This document shows, in pieces, positions 50,062 to 57,307 of a stretch of 64,000 bases of DNA; positions within the stretch are counted from its first letter, which is position 1; every line of letters begins with the position of its first letter. The DNA is from Sandaracinaceae bacterium (GTDB lineage: Bacteria > Myxococcota_A > Polyangia > Polyangiales > Sandaracinaceae), in the NCBI GenBank assembly GCA_040218145.1, contig JAVJQK010000128.1, positions 180,089 to 244,088 on the forward strand, read 5' to 3'. The translations under genes and the position numbers were made by a program. The notes beneath the pieces were generated by a model that worked only from the letters and a program-made list of their open reading frames with translations, was not told where the DNA came from and searched no databases.

Positions 50062-51897
50062 ATGGGGCTCATCAAGACGCGACCGCGGGTGCGGGTGCGG
50101 GTGCCGAACGAGATCCGGCCCGGCGACACCTTCCCGGTGACGGTCGAGCTGCACTGCCCGGAGGCGGTCCCCGTCGAGCACGTGCGGGTGCTCCTGGTCG
50201 GCCGGGAGACCTGGAGCGTCGGCCCCGACAAGAGCCGCGTCTCGCGCAGCCAGACCGTCGTCTCGCTGGGCGCGACGCTGGTGGGCGAGACCACCCTCCC
50301 GAGGGGAGTCGATACGCACGAGGTCCGCATGCCGCTGCCGGCCGACGCACCGCCGAGCTATCGCGGCGCGGCCGGGCGGATCACCTACGAGCTCCGCGTG
50401 GAGGTCTCCATCCCGTGGTGGCCGGACCGCAACGTCGCGTTCGACATCCACGTCGTCGCTCCCGCGCGTGATCCGCTGACCACGCAGACGCAGATCTTCT
50501 CGTCCCGCCCCGAGGGGCCACCCGCCGGCGCGCCGCACGCGGAGCTCAGCCTCGGCTCGCAGTGGACCCGGGTCGGCCACGTCGTCGAGGGCGCGATCGC
50601 CCTGTCGAACGTGGCCGAGGTCCGCTACTCCGAGATCAAGCTCGGGCTGCGGGGGGTCGAGACGCTCTGGGACCGCGGGGCGGCGCGCTACGAGCGCGAA
50701 GCGCACCGCTACGTGATCCGGCTCGGCGCGGAGCAGGCGCAGGAGGGCGAGATGCTGCCCTTCCGGTTCCGGCTCCCCGACGACGCGCAGCCCGAGATGC
50801 CGCCCTCCCCTCGCCCCGGGGACGCGGCGCAGCTCGTCTCGCTCGCGTGGCAGCTCGAGGCGGTGGTGGGGGTGCGCTGGGGGAGCGACCTGGTCCTGCG
50901 CGTGCCGTACCGCGTCCTGCCGCGAAGCGAGCGCGCGGGCGACGCGCCGATCCGCCTCGCGCCCCCGACGGTGGGCAGCGATCGGCTGCGCGCGCTCTGG
51001 GAGGGCGTCGGCGCTCGGCACGGCCTGACCTACGCCTCGCAGTCGCTCCGGGGACGGATCGGAGAGACCCAGCTGGTCGTCCGGCGGGACCACCGCGGGC
51101 GCGGCGGGGTGCACCTGCTGGCCGAGCTGCGCTACCCGGACCTGCACCTCGACCTCGAGGTGGAGCCGGCGACGTCGGTGCAGAAGATGGTCGGGGCGGG
51201 CAAGCGCATCGGCGACCCGAGCTGGGATCGCGACCACTACGTCGTGGCGCGCGACGAGGAGCAGGTCGCGCGGGTCCTCCGGCGGCTGGTGCCCGCGAGC
51301 GCCAACGCGACCCTGCACCGCATGGACGACCGGGAGCTCCGCGTGAGCGTGCGCGACGCGGGGACGTCCGCCGCACGTCTGGAGCGCTTCGTGATGGCCT
51401 CGCTGGAGCTGGCGCGGACGCTCGAGCAGCTCCGCTCCGAGCTGCCGCCGCCCACCGGGTTCGAGGCAGCGCTGCCCAGCTGGCGCGCGCTCACCACGGA
51501 CATCGACGGCGCGCTCGAGCCGGCGCGGCTCCGCGTGACGGGCGTCGTGGCCTCGCTGCCAGCGGAGGCGCGCGTGGCGTTCGACCAGGAGGGCGCGCCG
51601 AGCGCCACCTGGCTGAGCGTCGAGAGCCCCACCCCGCTCGACCTGGAGCACCGCGCGGTGTGGCACCCGGAGATGGGCGACGCCTGGCCGGGCTTCCATC
51701 AGGAGGCGCGCCAGCTGCTGATCACGATCACGAAGGACGCCGCCACGCTCCAGATCACCCGGACGCGCGTCATGCTGGAGCTCCCGGCCCTGCTCGGGGC
51801 CGACCCCGCGCTGGGCGCGACGCAGGCCGGACAGCGCCTGAGCCGCATGGCGCAGCTCGTCCAGCTCCTGCGCGGCAAGGTCGGTCCCTACCGCTGA
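50062..51897 (+). CDS. Arrestin-fold (SpoOM/arrestin_N-like) protein
   Basis: The protein has 611 residues. The first 150 residues show the arrestin/SpoOM pattern: VRVRVPNEIRPGDTFPVTVE, VPVEHVRVLLVGRETW, then GAAGRITYELRVEVSIPWWP. A second arrestin-like lobe follows (about 160-300; GAIALSNVAEVRYSEIKLGL and EMLPFRFRLPDDAQP). The C-terminal 300 residues are unassigned alpha/beta sequence. It is cytoplasmic by lack of a signal peptide. Bacterial SpoOM-like proteins are phosphorelay or membrane-associated regulators of unclear mechanism. It is divergently paired with the HExxH protein. Confidence 0.7.
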   Translation: MGLIKTRPRVRVRVPNEIRPGDTFPVTVELHCPEAVPVEHVRVLLVGRETWSVGPDKSRVSRSQTVVSLGATLVGETTLPRGVDTHEVRMPLPADAPPSYRGAAGRITYELRVEVSIPWWPDRNVAFDIHVVAPARDPLTTQTQIFSSRPEGPPAGAPHAELSLGSQWTRVGHVVEGAIALSNVAEVRYSEIKLGLRGVETLWDRGAARYEREAHRYVIRLGAEQAQEGEMLPFRFRLPDDAQPEMPPSPRPGDAAQLVSLAWQLEAVVGVRWGSDLVLRVPYRVLPRSERAGDAPIRLAPPTVGSDRLRALWEGVGARHGLTYASQSLRGRIGETQLVVRRDHRGRGGVHLLAELRYPDLHLDLEVEPATSVQKMVGAGKRIGDPSWDRDHYVVARDEEQVARVLRRLVPASANATLHRMDDRELRVSVRDAGTSAARLERFVMASLELARTLEQLRSELPPPTGFEAALPSWRALTTDIDGALEPARLRVTGVVASLPAEARVAFDQEGAPSATWLSVESPTPLDLEHRAVWHPEMGDAWPGFHQEARQLLITITKDAATLQITRTRVMLELPALLGADPALGATQAGQRLSRMAQLVQLLRGKVGPYR

Positions 51898-51901
51898 AGC
51901 G

Positions 51902-52546
51902 TCAGGACCCGGACCTCGAAGGTGGTGCGTTCTCGCTCCGCTCTCGCCGCGTCGCTCCGCGGGCATGCAGCCAGGCGCCGAGGTGGGCGAACGTCGCCTC
52001 CGCCGCGCACGCGGCCGACTCGACTCCCTCCTCGTCGAGCGCCGCGTCGTCGAGCGCCTGGACGAACGCGCGCCATCGCTCACCCGTCCGCTCACCGTAC
52101 CCGTGGAGATAGCGCAGCGCCGAGGGCGCGAGGCCGAGCTGGGCGCCGAGTCGCCGCGCCAGCACCGCGCCGCCGAGCGTGGAGCCCTCGAGCACGTAGG
52201 CCACCCCGAGCTGCGTCGCGAGCGAGGTCAGGTCCGGAGTGCAGGACGGGAACGGCACCTTCCCCGGGTCTCGATCGAGCGCGCGCAGATCGCTCCACGC
52301 GAGGTGCGCCCGGCGCCGGAGCGCGAGATCGGGCAAACGCGTCAGGAGCACTTCGCTGCTCAGGAGGCGCCGCTCGAGGGGTGCGTGGAACGTCCACATC
52401 CCTTCGAGGTGCGCCACGTAGTCGTCCAGCTCGACGGCCGGATCGCTCACCGCGAGGGAGTCGTCCAGGCTCCGGTGCGCGCCGTGGGTGCGCGCGCGAA
52501 GCACGTCTCGCAGCGATGACTGCGGCGAGGTTTCGAGAGCCTGCAT
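51902..52546 (-). CDS. Biliverdin-producing haem oxygenase
   Basis: The protein has 214 residues from ATG 52546 (an upstream ATG at 52579 is possible). The family pattern includes SLRDVLRARTHGAHRSLDD, where the His is the likely proximal haem ligand, then YVAHLEGMWTFHAPLERRL and LGVAYVLEGSTLGGAVLARR, the distal helix with the Gly-rich kink. It should open haem to biliverdin, Fe2+ and CO. The family includes BphO of bacteriophytochromes, but no phytochrome gene is in this window. It lies downstream of an ECF sigma/anti-sigma pair on the same strand, so stress-linked haem or iron recycling is possible. Confidence 0.82.
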   Translation of the reverse strand: MQALETSPQSSLRDVLRARTHGAHRSLDDSLAVSDPAVELDDYVAHLEGMWTFHAPLERRLLSSEVLLTRLPDLALRRRAHLAWSDLRALDRDPGKVPFPSCTPDLTSLATQLGVAYVLEGSTLGGAVLARRLGAQLGLAPSALRYLHGYGERTGERWRAFVQALDDAALDEEGVESAACAAEATFAHLGAWLHARGATRRERSENAPPSRSGS

Positions 52547-52612
52547 GTCCCCCAGAAGATCCAGAAGCCGGCGCACCATCCGCCAGCTCGAGTAGGGGTA
52601 GCCCCAGCGGGG

Positions 52613-53356
52613 TCAGTCGTCGACCGATCGGCGTGAGAAACGCCTGACCAGGTAGTGTGCCCCTCCCAGGCCGGCGACGAAGAGCAGCACGACCGAGAAG
52701 TGCGCGAGCATGAGGTGTTCGGGGTCCTTGCGCGGACAGTGCAGCTGGAGCACCAGGTTGCCGAGCAGGCCGGCCGCGCAGGCCGCGAGGAGGGACGTCG
52801 CCTGCGCGCCGCGGTCGAGGAGGCGGAGCACGAAGTAGACGGGAACCCCGAGGAGCAGCCCGAAGAAGAGACACCCGCTCACGTGATCGAGGACCCCGTG
52901 CGCTTCCCCCGCCTCGTGGGGAGAGAAGAGCGCGAGCGCCAGGGTGGCGCCGAGGGTGACCGCCACGACGCCGACCTTGCGGGCGCCCTGGAGCGGGGGC
53001 CGGTGCAGCGGACGCAGCGCCTGGTGCACGCTGAGCAGGAGCAGCGCGCCGAGCGAGCCGAGCGCGAGCGCCATGTAGGACATCGGGTAGTCGTGGAAGT
53101 CCTCCCGCAGCATCAGCGCGCCGGTCAGCCCGACGATGGCGAGGGCCGCGCCGCTGGCGATCGCGCGCCGGATCCACGTAGGCCGGGTGCGCAGCCAGAA
53201 CGACGGCTTCTTCTCGGCCCGCGCGATCTCGCGCTCGACGGACTCGAGCATGCCGTCGAGCGCCTCCGGATCGGCGCGCTCGCCCTCGACCTCACGGGCC
53301 TCGGAGAGCCACCGCTCGAGCTCGGGTTCGGGCTGGGGATCGACGTCGGACATCAC
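52613..53356 (-). CDS. Multi-spanning anti-sigma factor-like protein (DUF1109/NrsF type)
   Basis: The protein has 247 residues. The N-terminal 65 residues are soluble and acidic (LERWLSEAREVEGERADPEA), suited to bind a sigma factor. Six membrane helices follow: AIASGAALAIVGLTGALML, MALALGSLGALLLLSVHQ, VGVVAVTLGATLALALF, CLFFGLLLGVPVYFVLRLL, LLAACAAGLLGNLVLQL and FSVVLLFVAGLGGAHYLV. Conserved Cys and His (QLHCPRKDPEHL) occur in a loop between the fifth and sixth helices. This is the layout of NrsF/DUF1109 anti-sigma factors. The gene follows the ECF sigma gene by 55 bases on the same strand. Confidence 0.72.
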   Translation of the reverse strand: MMSDVDPQPEPELERWLSEAREVEGERADPEALDGMLESVEREIARAEKKPSFWLRTRPTWIRRAIASGAALAIVGLTGALMLREDFHDYPMSYMALALGSLGALLLLSVHQALRPLHRPPLQGARKVGVVAVTLGATLALALFSPHEAGEAHGVLDHVSGCLFFGLLLGVPVYFVLRLLDRGAQATSLLAACAAGLLGNLVLQLHCPRKDPEHLMLAHFSVVLLFVAGLGGAHYLVRRFSRRSVDD

Positions 53357-53411
53357 GGACGCTCCCTCGTACGGGGGGGGAGGCTCGGAGTTTCCACGTG
53401 GTTGATCGCGG

Positions 53412-53957
53412 TCATCCCAGCTCCTTCCCGAGCAGGTCCTTGAGCTTCTTGTAGGCGCGGTGGGCCCGCACGCGGACGGCGCCCTCGGTCGCTCCCACGA
53501 TCTCGGCCACCTCCGCGAAGGGGCGCTCCTCGAACCAGTGGAGCTCCACCACCTCGCGCTGCGACTCCGGGAGCTTGGCCATCGCCGCGTAGAGCAGCTC
53601 CGCGCGCTGCTGCCGCTCGATCGGCCCGCGCTCCGGCGTCGGCTGCTCGAGCCGCTCGTCCTCGAGCTCGGTCTCCTTGCGGCGCTTCTTCTTCCGGAAG
53701 TGCTCGCGCACGAGGTTCATCGCGATCGTGAAGACCCACGGCCGCAGCTTCCGGTCGGGCTTGAAGTCGAGCCGCGCGGCGTGCATCTGGAAGAAGGTCT
53801 GCTGCACGACCTCGCGCGCCAGCTCCTCCGAGCGCAGGTGCCGCACGGTGAGCCGGGTCAGCATCGGCGCGTACCGAGCGAAGAGCGCGCGAAAGGCCTC
53901 GTGGTCCCCGTCCACGTACGCGCGCATCAGCTCCTCGTCGGTCCGCGCGTCGCCCAT
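53412..53957 (-). CDS. ECF RNA polymerase sigma factor
   Basis: The protein has 181 residues. Region 2 is RTDEELMRAYVDGDHEAFRA with LAREVVQQTFFQMHAAR and KLRPWVFTIAMNLVREHFRK. Region 4 is LPESQREVVELHWFEERPF with FAEVAEIVGATEGAVRVRAHRAYKKL as helix-turn-helix (split here for length). The membrane protein encoded next is its likely anti-sigma factor. No promoter for autoregulation could be recognised in the 39-base upstream gap, so it may be co-transcribed with the DUF2378-like gene before it. Confidence 0.92.
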   Translation of the reverse strand: MGDARTDEELMRAYVDGDHEAFRALFARYAPMLTRLTVRHLRSEELAREVVQQTFFQMHAARLDFKPDRKLRPWVFTIAMNLVREHFRKKKRRKETELEDERLEQPTPERGPIERQQRAELLYAAMAKLPESQREVVELHWFEERPFAEVAEIVGATEGAVRVRAHRAYKKLKDLLGKELG

Positions 53958-53996
53958 CGGCGGGCGATGGTAGCACCCGGCGAGGGCGCTCCCGCC

Positions 53997-54539
53997 TCAG
54001 GACCACTCGCCGTGCATGATCATGGCCTCGTCTCGGACCTCGTACCGGGTCTGGAGATCCTTGGCCCCCGTCAGCTCGAACATGCGGTAGATGTAGGCGT
54101 GGAGATAGCGCGCGAAGAGCGGGTCGAACGGATCGACCCCGCGCAGCTCGCCGCGCGTGTGGTTCCCACCGAGGCGCTCCACGTGCCATGCGCCCGTGTC
54201 GTAGAACCGCCCCCAGTAGTCGCGTGAGCGCTCGAGGATGTAGCTCGGGCTCGCCATGCGCATGAAGACGCGGTGGATGACGGACAGATCCTGATCGGCT
54301 TCGTAGCGTCCGATGACGTCGACCAGGCCGCCGTCGCCCCGACCCAGCTCGCGGTCGATCGCGCGCAGGACCCGGTGCTGCAGCCCGAGGTCGTACCAAC
54401 GCACGGGGAGGATGTTGCGCGCCCTGCGCTGCTCGTCGGGGCTCAGCCCGTGGAGCACCTTCTCCCACGTGCTGACGCCGAATTCCCGCTCCACCCACGT
54501 GAACATGTGGAGGAGGTTGGTTCCTTTTGCGCGGCCCAT
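53997..54539 (-). CDS. DUF2378/TIGR02265-like myxobacterial protein
   Basis: The protein has 180 residues. The pattern MGRAKGTNLLHMFTWVEREFG, followed by LPVRWYDLGLQHRVLRAIDR, KVLHGLSPDEQRRA and a late GRFYDTGAWHVERLGGNH block, resembles the TIGR02265 family, which is expanded in myxobacteria. Length and spacing of the Trp/Tyr residues also fit. Function is unknown; the fold may bind a ligand. It is placed 23 bases after yajQ and 39 bases before the ECF sigma gene on the same strand. Confidence 0.55.
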   Translation of the reverse strand: MGRAKGTNLLHMFTWVEREFGVSTWEKVLHGLSPDEQRRARNILPVRWYDLGLQHRVLRAIDRELGRGDGGLVDVIGRYEADQDLSVIHRVFMRMASPSYILERSRDYWGRFYDTGAWHVERLGGNHTRGELRGVDPFDPLFARYLHAYIYRMFELTGAKDLQTRYEVRDEAMIMHGEWS

Positions 54540-54562
54540 CCTCGACCGGTCCAGTACGGCGG

Positions 54563-55051
54563 TCAGTCCCGGAAGTTTTGGTACTGCAGCGGGAGGGGCA
54601 GGTCCTGCTCCTTGAGGAGCTGGATCGCGTCCTGGAGCACGTCGCGCTTCTTGTGGGAGACGCGCACCACGTCGCCCTGGATGGCGGCCTGCACCTTCAG
54701 GGTCTTCGCGTCCTTGAGGAGCTTGACGATCTTCTTGGCGTGCTCCTGGTCGATGCCCTCGCGCAGCTTCACGAGCACGCGGTAGGTGTCGCCCCCGGCC
54801 GGCGCGGGCGCGCCCGGGTCGAGCGCCTTCTGGGAGACGCCGCGCTTGGCGAGCTTGCCGCGCAGCACCTCGAGCGCGGCCGCGCAGAGCGACGCGCTCT
54901 TGGTCTTGATCAAGATCCCCTCCTCGCTCTTCTCGAGCGAGGTGTCGGTGCCCTTGAAGTCATAGCGCTGAGAGATCTCGCGCCGCGCCTGGTCGAGCGC
55001 GTTGTCCACCTCGTGGTGGTCCAGCTTCGAGACGACGTCGAAAGAGGCCAT
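54563..55051 (-). CDS. yajQ: YajQ-family nucleotide-binding protein
   Basis: This 162-residue protein has the usual YajQ length. MASFDVVSKLDHHEVDNALD, with QARREISQRYDFKG directly after it, is the diagnostic start. Later blocks GDTYRVLVKLREGIDQEHAK and IVKLLKDAKTLKVQAAIQGD match the second RNA-binding-like fold, and QLLKEQDLPLPLQYQNFRD is the conserved end. YajQ proteins bind cyclic di-GMP in Xanthomonas and interact with transcription regulators. It probably starts a minus-strand transcription unit that continues into the DUF2378-like and sigma genes. Confidence 0.93.
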   Translation of the reverse strand: MASFDVVSKLDHHEVDNALDQARREISQRYDFKGTDTSLEKSEEGILIKTKSASLCAAALEVLRGKLAKRGVSQKALDPGAPAPAGGDTYRVLVKLREGIDQEHAKKIVKLLKDAKTLKVQAAIQGDVVRVSHKKRDVLQDAIQLLKEQDLPLPLQYQNFRD

Positions 55052-55149
55052 GGCTGGCGACAGTAATTACAGACGCGCGAGAGAGCAACCGCGGCGGCCG
55101 CCTGACGACCTGCCTGACGAACTGGGAAACTCCGCTACCGTTCGCGGCC

Positions 55150-56607
55150 ATGGCTCGGCGCAAGCGCGGCAACTGGAAGAAGATCGGCGTCGGACTCGGC
55201 GCGGGGCTGCTCGTGCTCCTGGCGGTGCTGGTGGTGCGCGCGCTGGGTGGAGACGAGGCGCCCACCCGGCGTGAGCCGCTCGGCCTCGAGATCGACACCG
55301 AGCGCGCCGCGCAGCGCCTCTCGGCCTACATCCAGCTCGACACGAGCACCCCGCCCGGCATCGGCCGTGATCCGCGCCCGCCCCACCTGGACATGCTGAT
55401 CGCCGACTACGCCGAGCCGCTCGGGCTCGAGGCGGCCGTCTACGAGGGGCGCATCCTGCTCCTGCGGTGGCGCGCGGGGACGACGGAGGGCGGCCCGATC
55501 GTGCTCCTGTCCCACGCGGACGTGGTGCCGGTGGCGGAGGACGAGCTCGAGCGCTGGACGCACGCGCCGTTCGGAGGGGTCATCGACGACGGCTACGTCT
55601 GGGGCCGCGGCGCCATCGACGACAAGGGCGCGACCATCGCCCAGCTCGAGGCCATCGCGGCGCTCCAGGCCGCGGGGCTCACCCCTCGGCGCGACGTGTT
55701 CCTGCTCATCTCCCCCGACGAGGAGATCGGCGGCGCGGAGGGCGCGGGGGCGGTGCTGGCCCGGCACGCGCATCGGCTCGAGGAGCCCTGGGCGGTGCTC
55801 GACGAGGGCACCTTCGTCGCGCCCGACTTCGTGGCCGGGACGACCATCGTGCCGGTGGCGGTGGGCGAGAAGCGCTTCGTGACGGTCGAGGTGAGCGTCA
55901 ACGGCGAGGCGGGTCACTCGAGCATGCCCGAGCCCAACGCCGCCCCCGCCGTGCTCACGACCGCGCTCGCCCGCCTGCACGAGCTCGAGCTGGAGGCCCG
56001 GTTCCTGCCGGCCACCGACGCCTTCCTCGACCGCATCTCGTCGCGCGCCTCGTTCGGCGAGCGGATCGCGCTGCGGAACCGATGGCTCTTCGGCGGGGCG
56101 GTGGAGAGCATGCTCTCGCAGCGCCCCGCGTCGAACGCGATGATTCGCGACACGATCGCCCTGACGATGCTCCGCGCCGGCGTGAAGGACAACGTCGTGC
56201 CCGCGCGCGCGGTGGCCACCCTCAACCTCCGCCTCCTGCCGGACAGCGACCTGCCGGCCATCCTGCGCGCCATCGAGGGCGCCATCGACGACCCCCGCGT
56301 GCAGCTCGCGGTCACGGTCGACAACGGCGCCTCCCCGGTCTCACCCACCGAAGGCGTGCCGTGGGAGCGGCTCGCCGCCGCGCTGGCCACCGCCTTCGAC
56401 GAGGACGCGCTCGTCGCACCGATGATCACACCCGGCACCATGGACGCCCGCTACTTCGCCCGCCGCGGCATCCCCACGTATCGCCTCGTGCCTTTCACGC
56501 TCGACGCCAACGAGCGCGGCCGGGTGCACGGCATCGACGAGCGCGTCTCCCTCGAGAACCTCGAGCAGGCGGCGCGCGTCTACGCGCACGTCATGCGCTA
56601 CTGGTAG
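55150..56607 (+). CDS. Membrane-anchored M20 family metallopeptidase
   Basis: The protein has 485 residues, with an N-terminal basic patch and one membrane helix (IGVGLGAGLLVLLAVLVVRAL), so the catalytic part is probably periplasmic. M20 motifs are LLSHADVVPVAEDELE, WGRGAIDDKGATIAQLEA, LISPDEEIGGAEGAG with the catalytic Glu, and GTMDARYFARRGIPTYR with the last zinc His region altered in spacing. The dimerisation lid is seen at VEVSVNGEAGHSSMPEPNA. It resembles carboxypeptidase S (CPS1)-type peptidases and aminoacylases; the substrate is unknown. Confidence 0.88.
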   Translation: MARRKRGNWKKIGVGLGAGLLVLLAVLVVRALGGDEAPTRREPLGLEIDTERAAQRLSAYIQLDTSTPPGIGRDPRPPHLDMLIADYAEPLGLEAAVYEGRILLLRWRAGTTEGGPIVLLSHADVVPVAEDELERWTHAPFGGVIDDGYVWGRGAIDDKGATIAQLEAIAALQAAGLTPRRDVFLLISPDEEIGGAEGAGAVLARHAHRLEEPWAVLDEGTFVAPDFVAGTTIVPVAVGEKRFVTVEVSVNGEAGHSSMPEPNAAPAVLTTALARLHELELEARFLPATDAFLDRISSRASFGERIALRNRWLFGGAVESMLSQRPASNAMIRDTIALTMLRAGVKDNVVPARAVATLNLRLLPDSDLPAILRAIEGAIDDPRVQLAVTVDNGASPVSPTEGVPWERLAAALATAFDEDALVAPMITPGTMDARYFARRGIPTYRLVPFTLDANERGRVHGIDERVSLENLEQAARVYAHVMRYW

Positions 56608-56616
56608 CCGCCCGCG

Positions 56617-57255
56617 TCAGCAGCCGGGCCGGCCGGGCTCGACGTGGTTGCGCACGCAGAGCGGGACCTTGAGCAGCCAGTCGTCGACGAGCGGACCGAA
56701 CACGCTCAGCACCGCGCCGCCCCCGATGTCGGCGAGCACGCCCCAGGTGACGATGGTGTTGTCCTCTTCGAAGGCCGAGAGGGTGATGAAGCCGCGGCCG
56801 GCGCGCAGATCGTGGGGGCGCGTCCGGTCGAGGGTGAAGCTCATGTGATGCCGCTGCGGCTCGAGCCGGACGCGCGCGAAGTAGCTCGCGGTCGCGAAGG
56901 AGTAGCGGTGCTGCATGTGCACCACCCGCTCGTCTCCGTCCTGAGACACGAGCCGGGCTCGCTCGAGCGCGGGGATGAGGTGCGGGTAGGCGCGCGTGTC
57001 CGTGACCGCGGCCCAGACTTGATCCACCGGCGCGTGCACGAGCTGCCAGCTGGTGCCGCCGCGCATCGCGAAGCGCCCCTCCCGACGGGTGACGTTGCGG
57101 GCGACGAGCTCGCCGGCGCGGATTCGGTTCTGCTCCTCGCGCGTGAACGCGTCGTCCTGCTGCGCCTCGACCAACCCCACGGCGACGCAGAGGCTGGCCG
57201 CGACCGCGCAGGCCAGCGTCGTTCCCAAGCGGAGTCGGGGCCGATCCATTGCCAT
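56617..57255 (-). CDS. Exported SRPBCC/START-like protein
   Basis: The protein has 212 residues from ATG 57255 (MAMDRP) or ATG 57249 six bases downstream. A signal peptide (LGTTLACAVAASLCVAVGLVEA) precedes the mature chain. The START/SRPBCC pattern is SWQLVHAPVDQVWAAVTDTR, AYPHLIPALERARL, then HMQHRYSFATASYFARVRLE and a final helix (FGPLVDDWLLKVPLCVRNHV). Such folds bind hydrophobic ligands. An exported form suggests lipid binding or transfer in the periplasm. Convergent with the M20 gene, nine bases away. Confidence 0.75.
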   Translation of the reverse strand: MAMDRPRLRLGTTLACAVAASLCVAVGLVEAQQDDAFTREEQNRIRAGELVARNVTRREGRFAMRGGTSWQLVHAPVDQVWAAVTDTRAYPHLIPALERARLVSQDGDERVVHMQHRYSFATASYFARVRLEPQRHHMSFTLDRTRPHDLRAGRGFITLSAFEEDNTIVTWGVLADIGGGAVLSVFGPLVDDWLLKVPLCVRNHVEPGRPGC

Positions 57256-57307
57256 CACGATAGCCAGATACGGCAGCGACGGAAGGTTTTTCGGTGATTT
57301 TCGAGGC

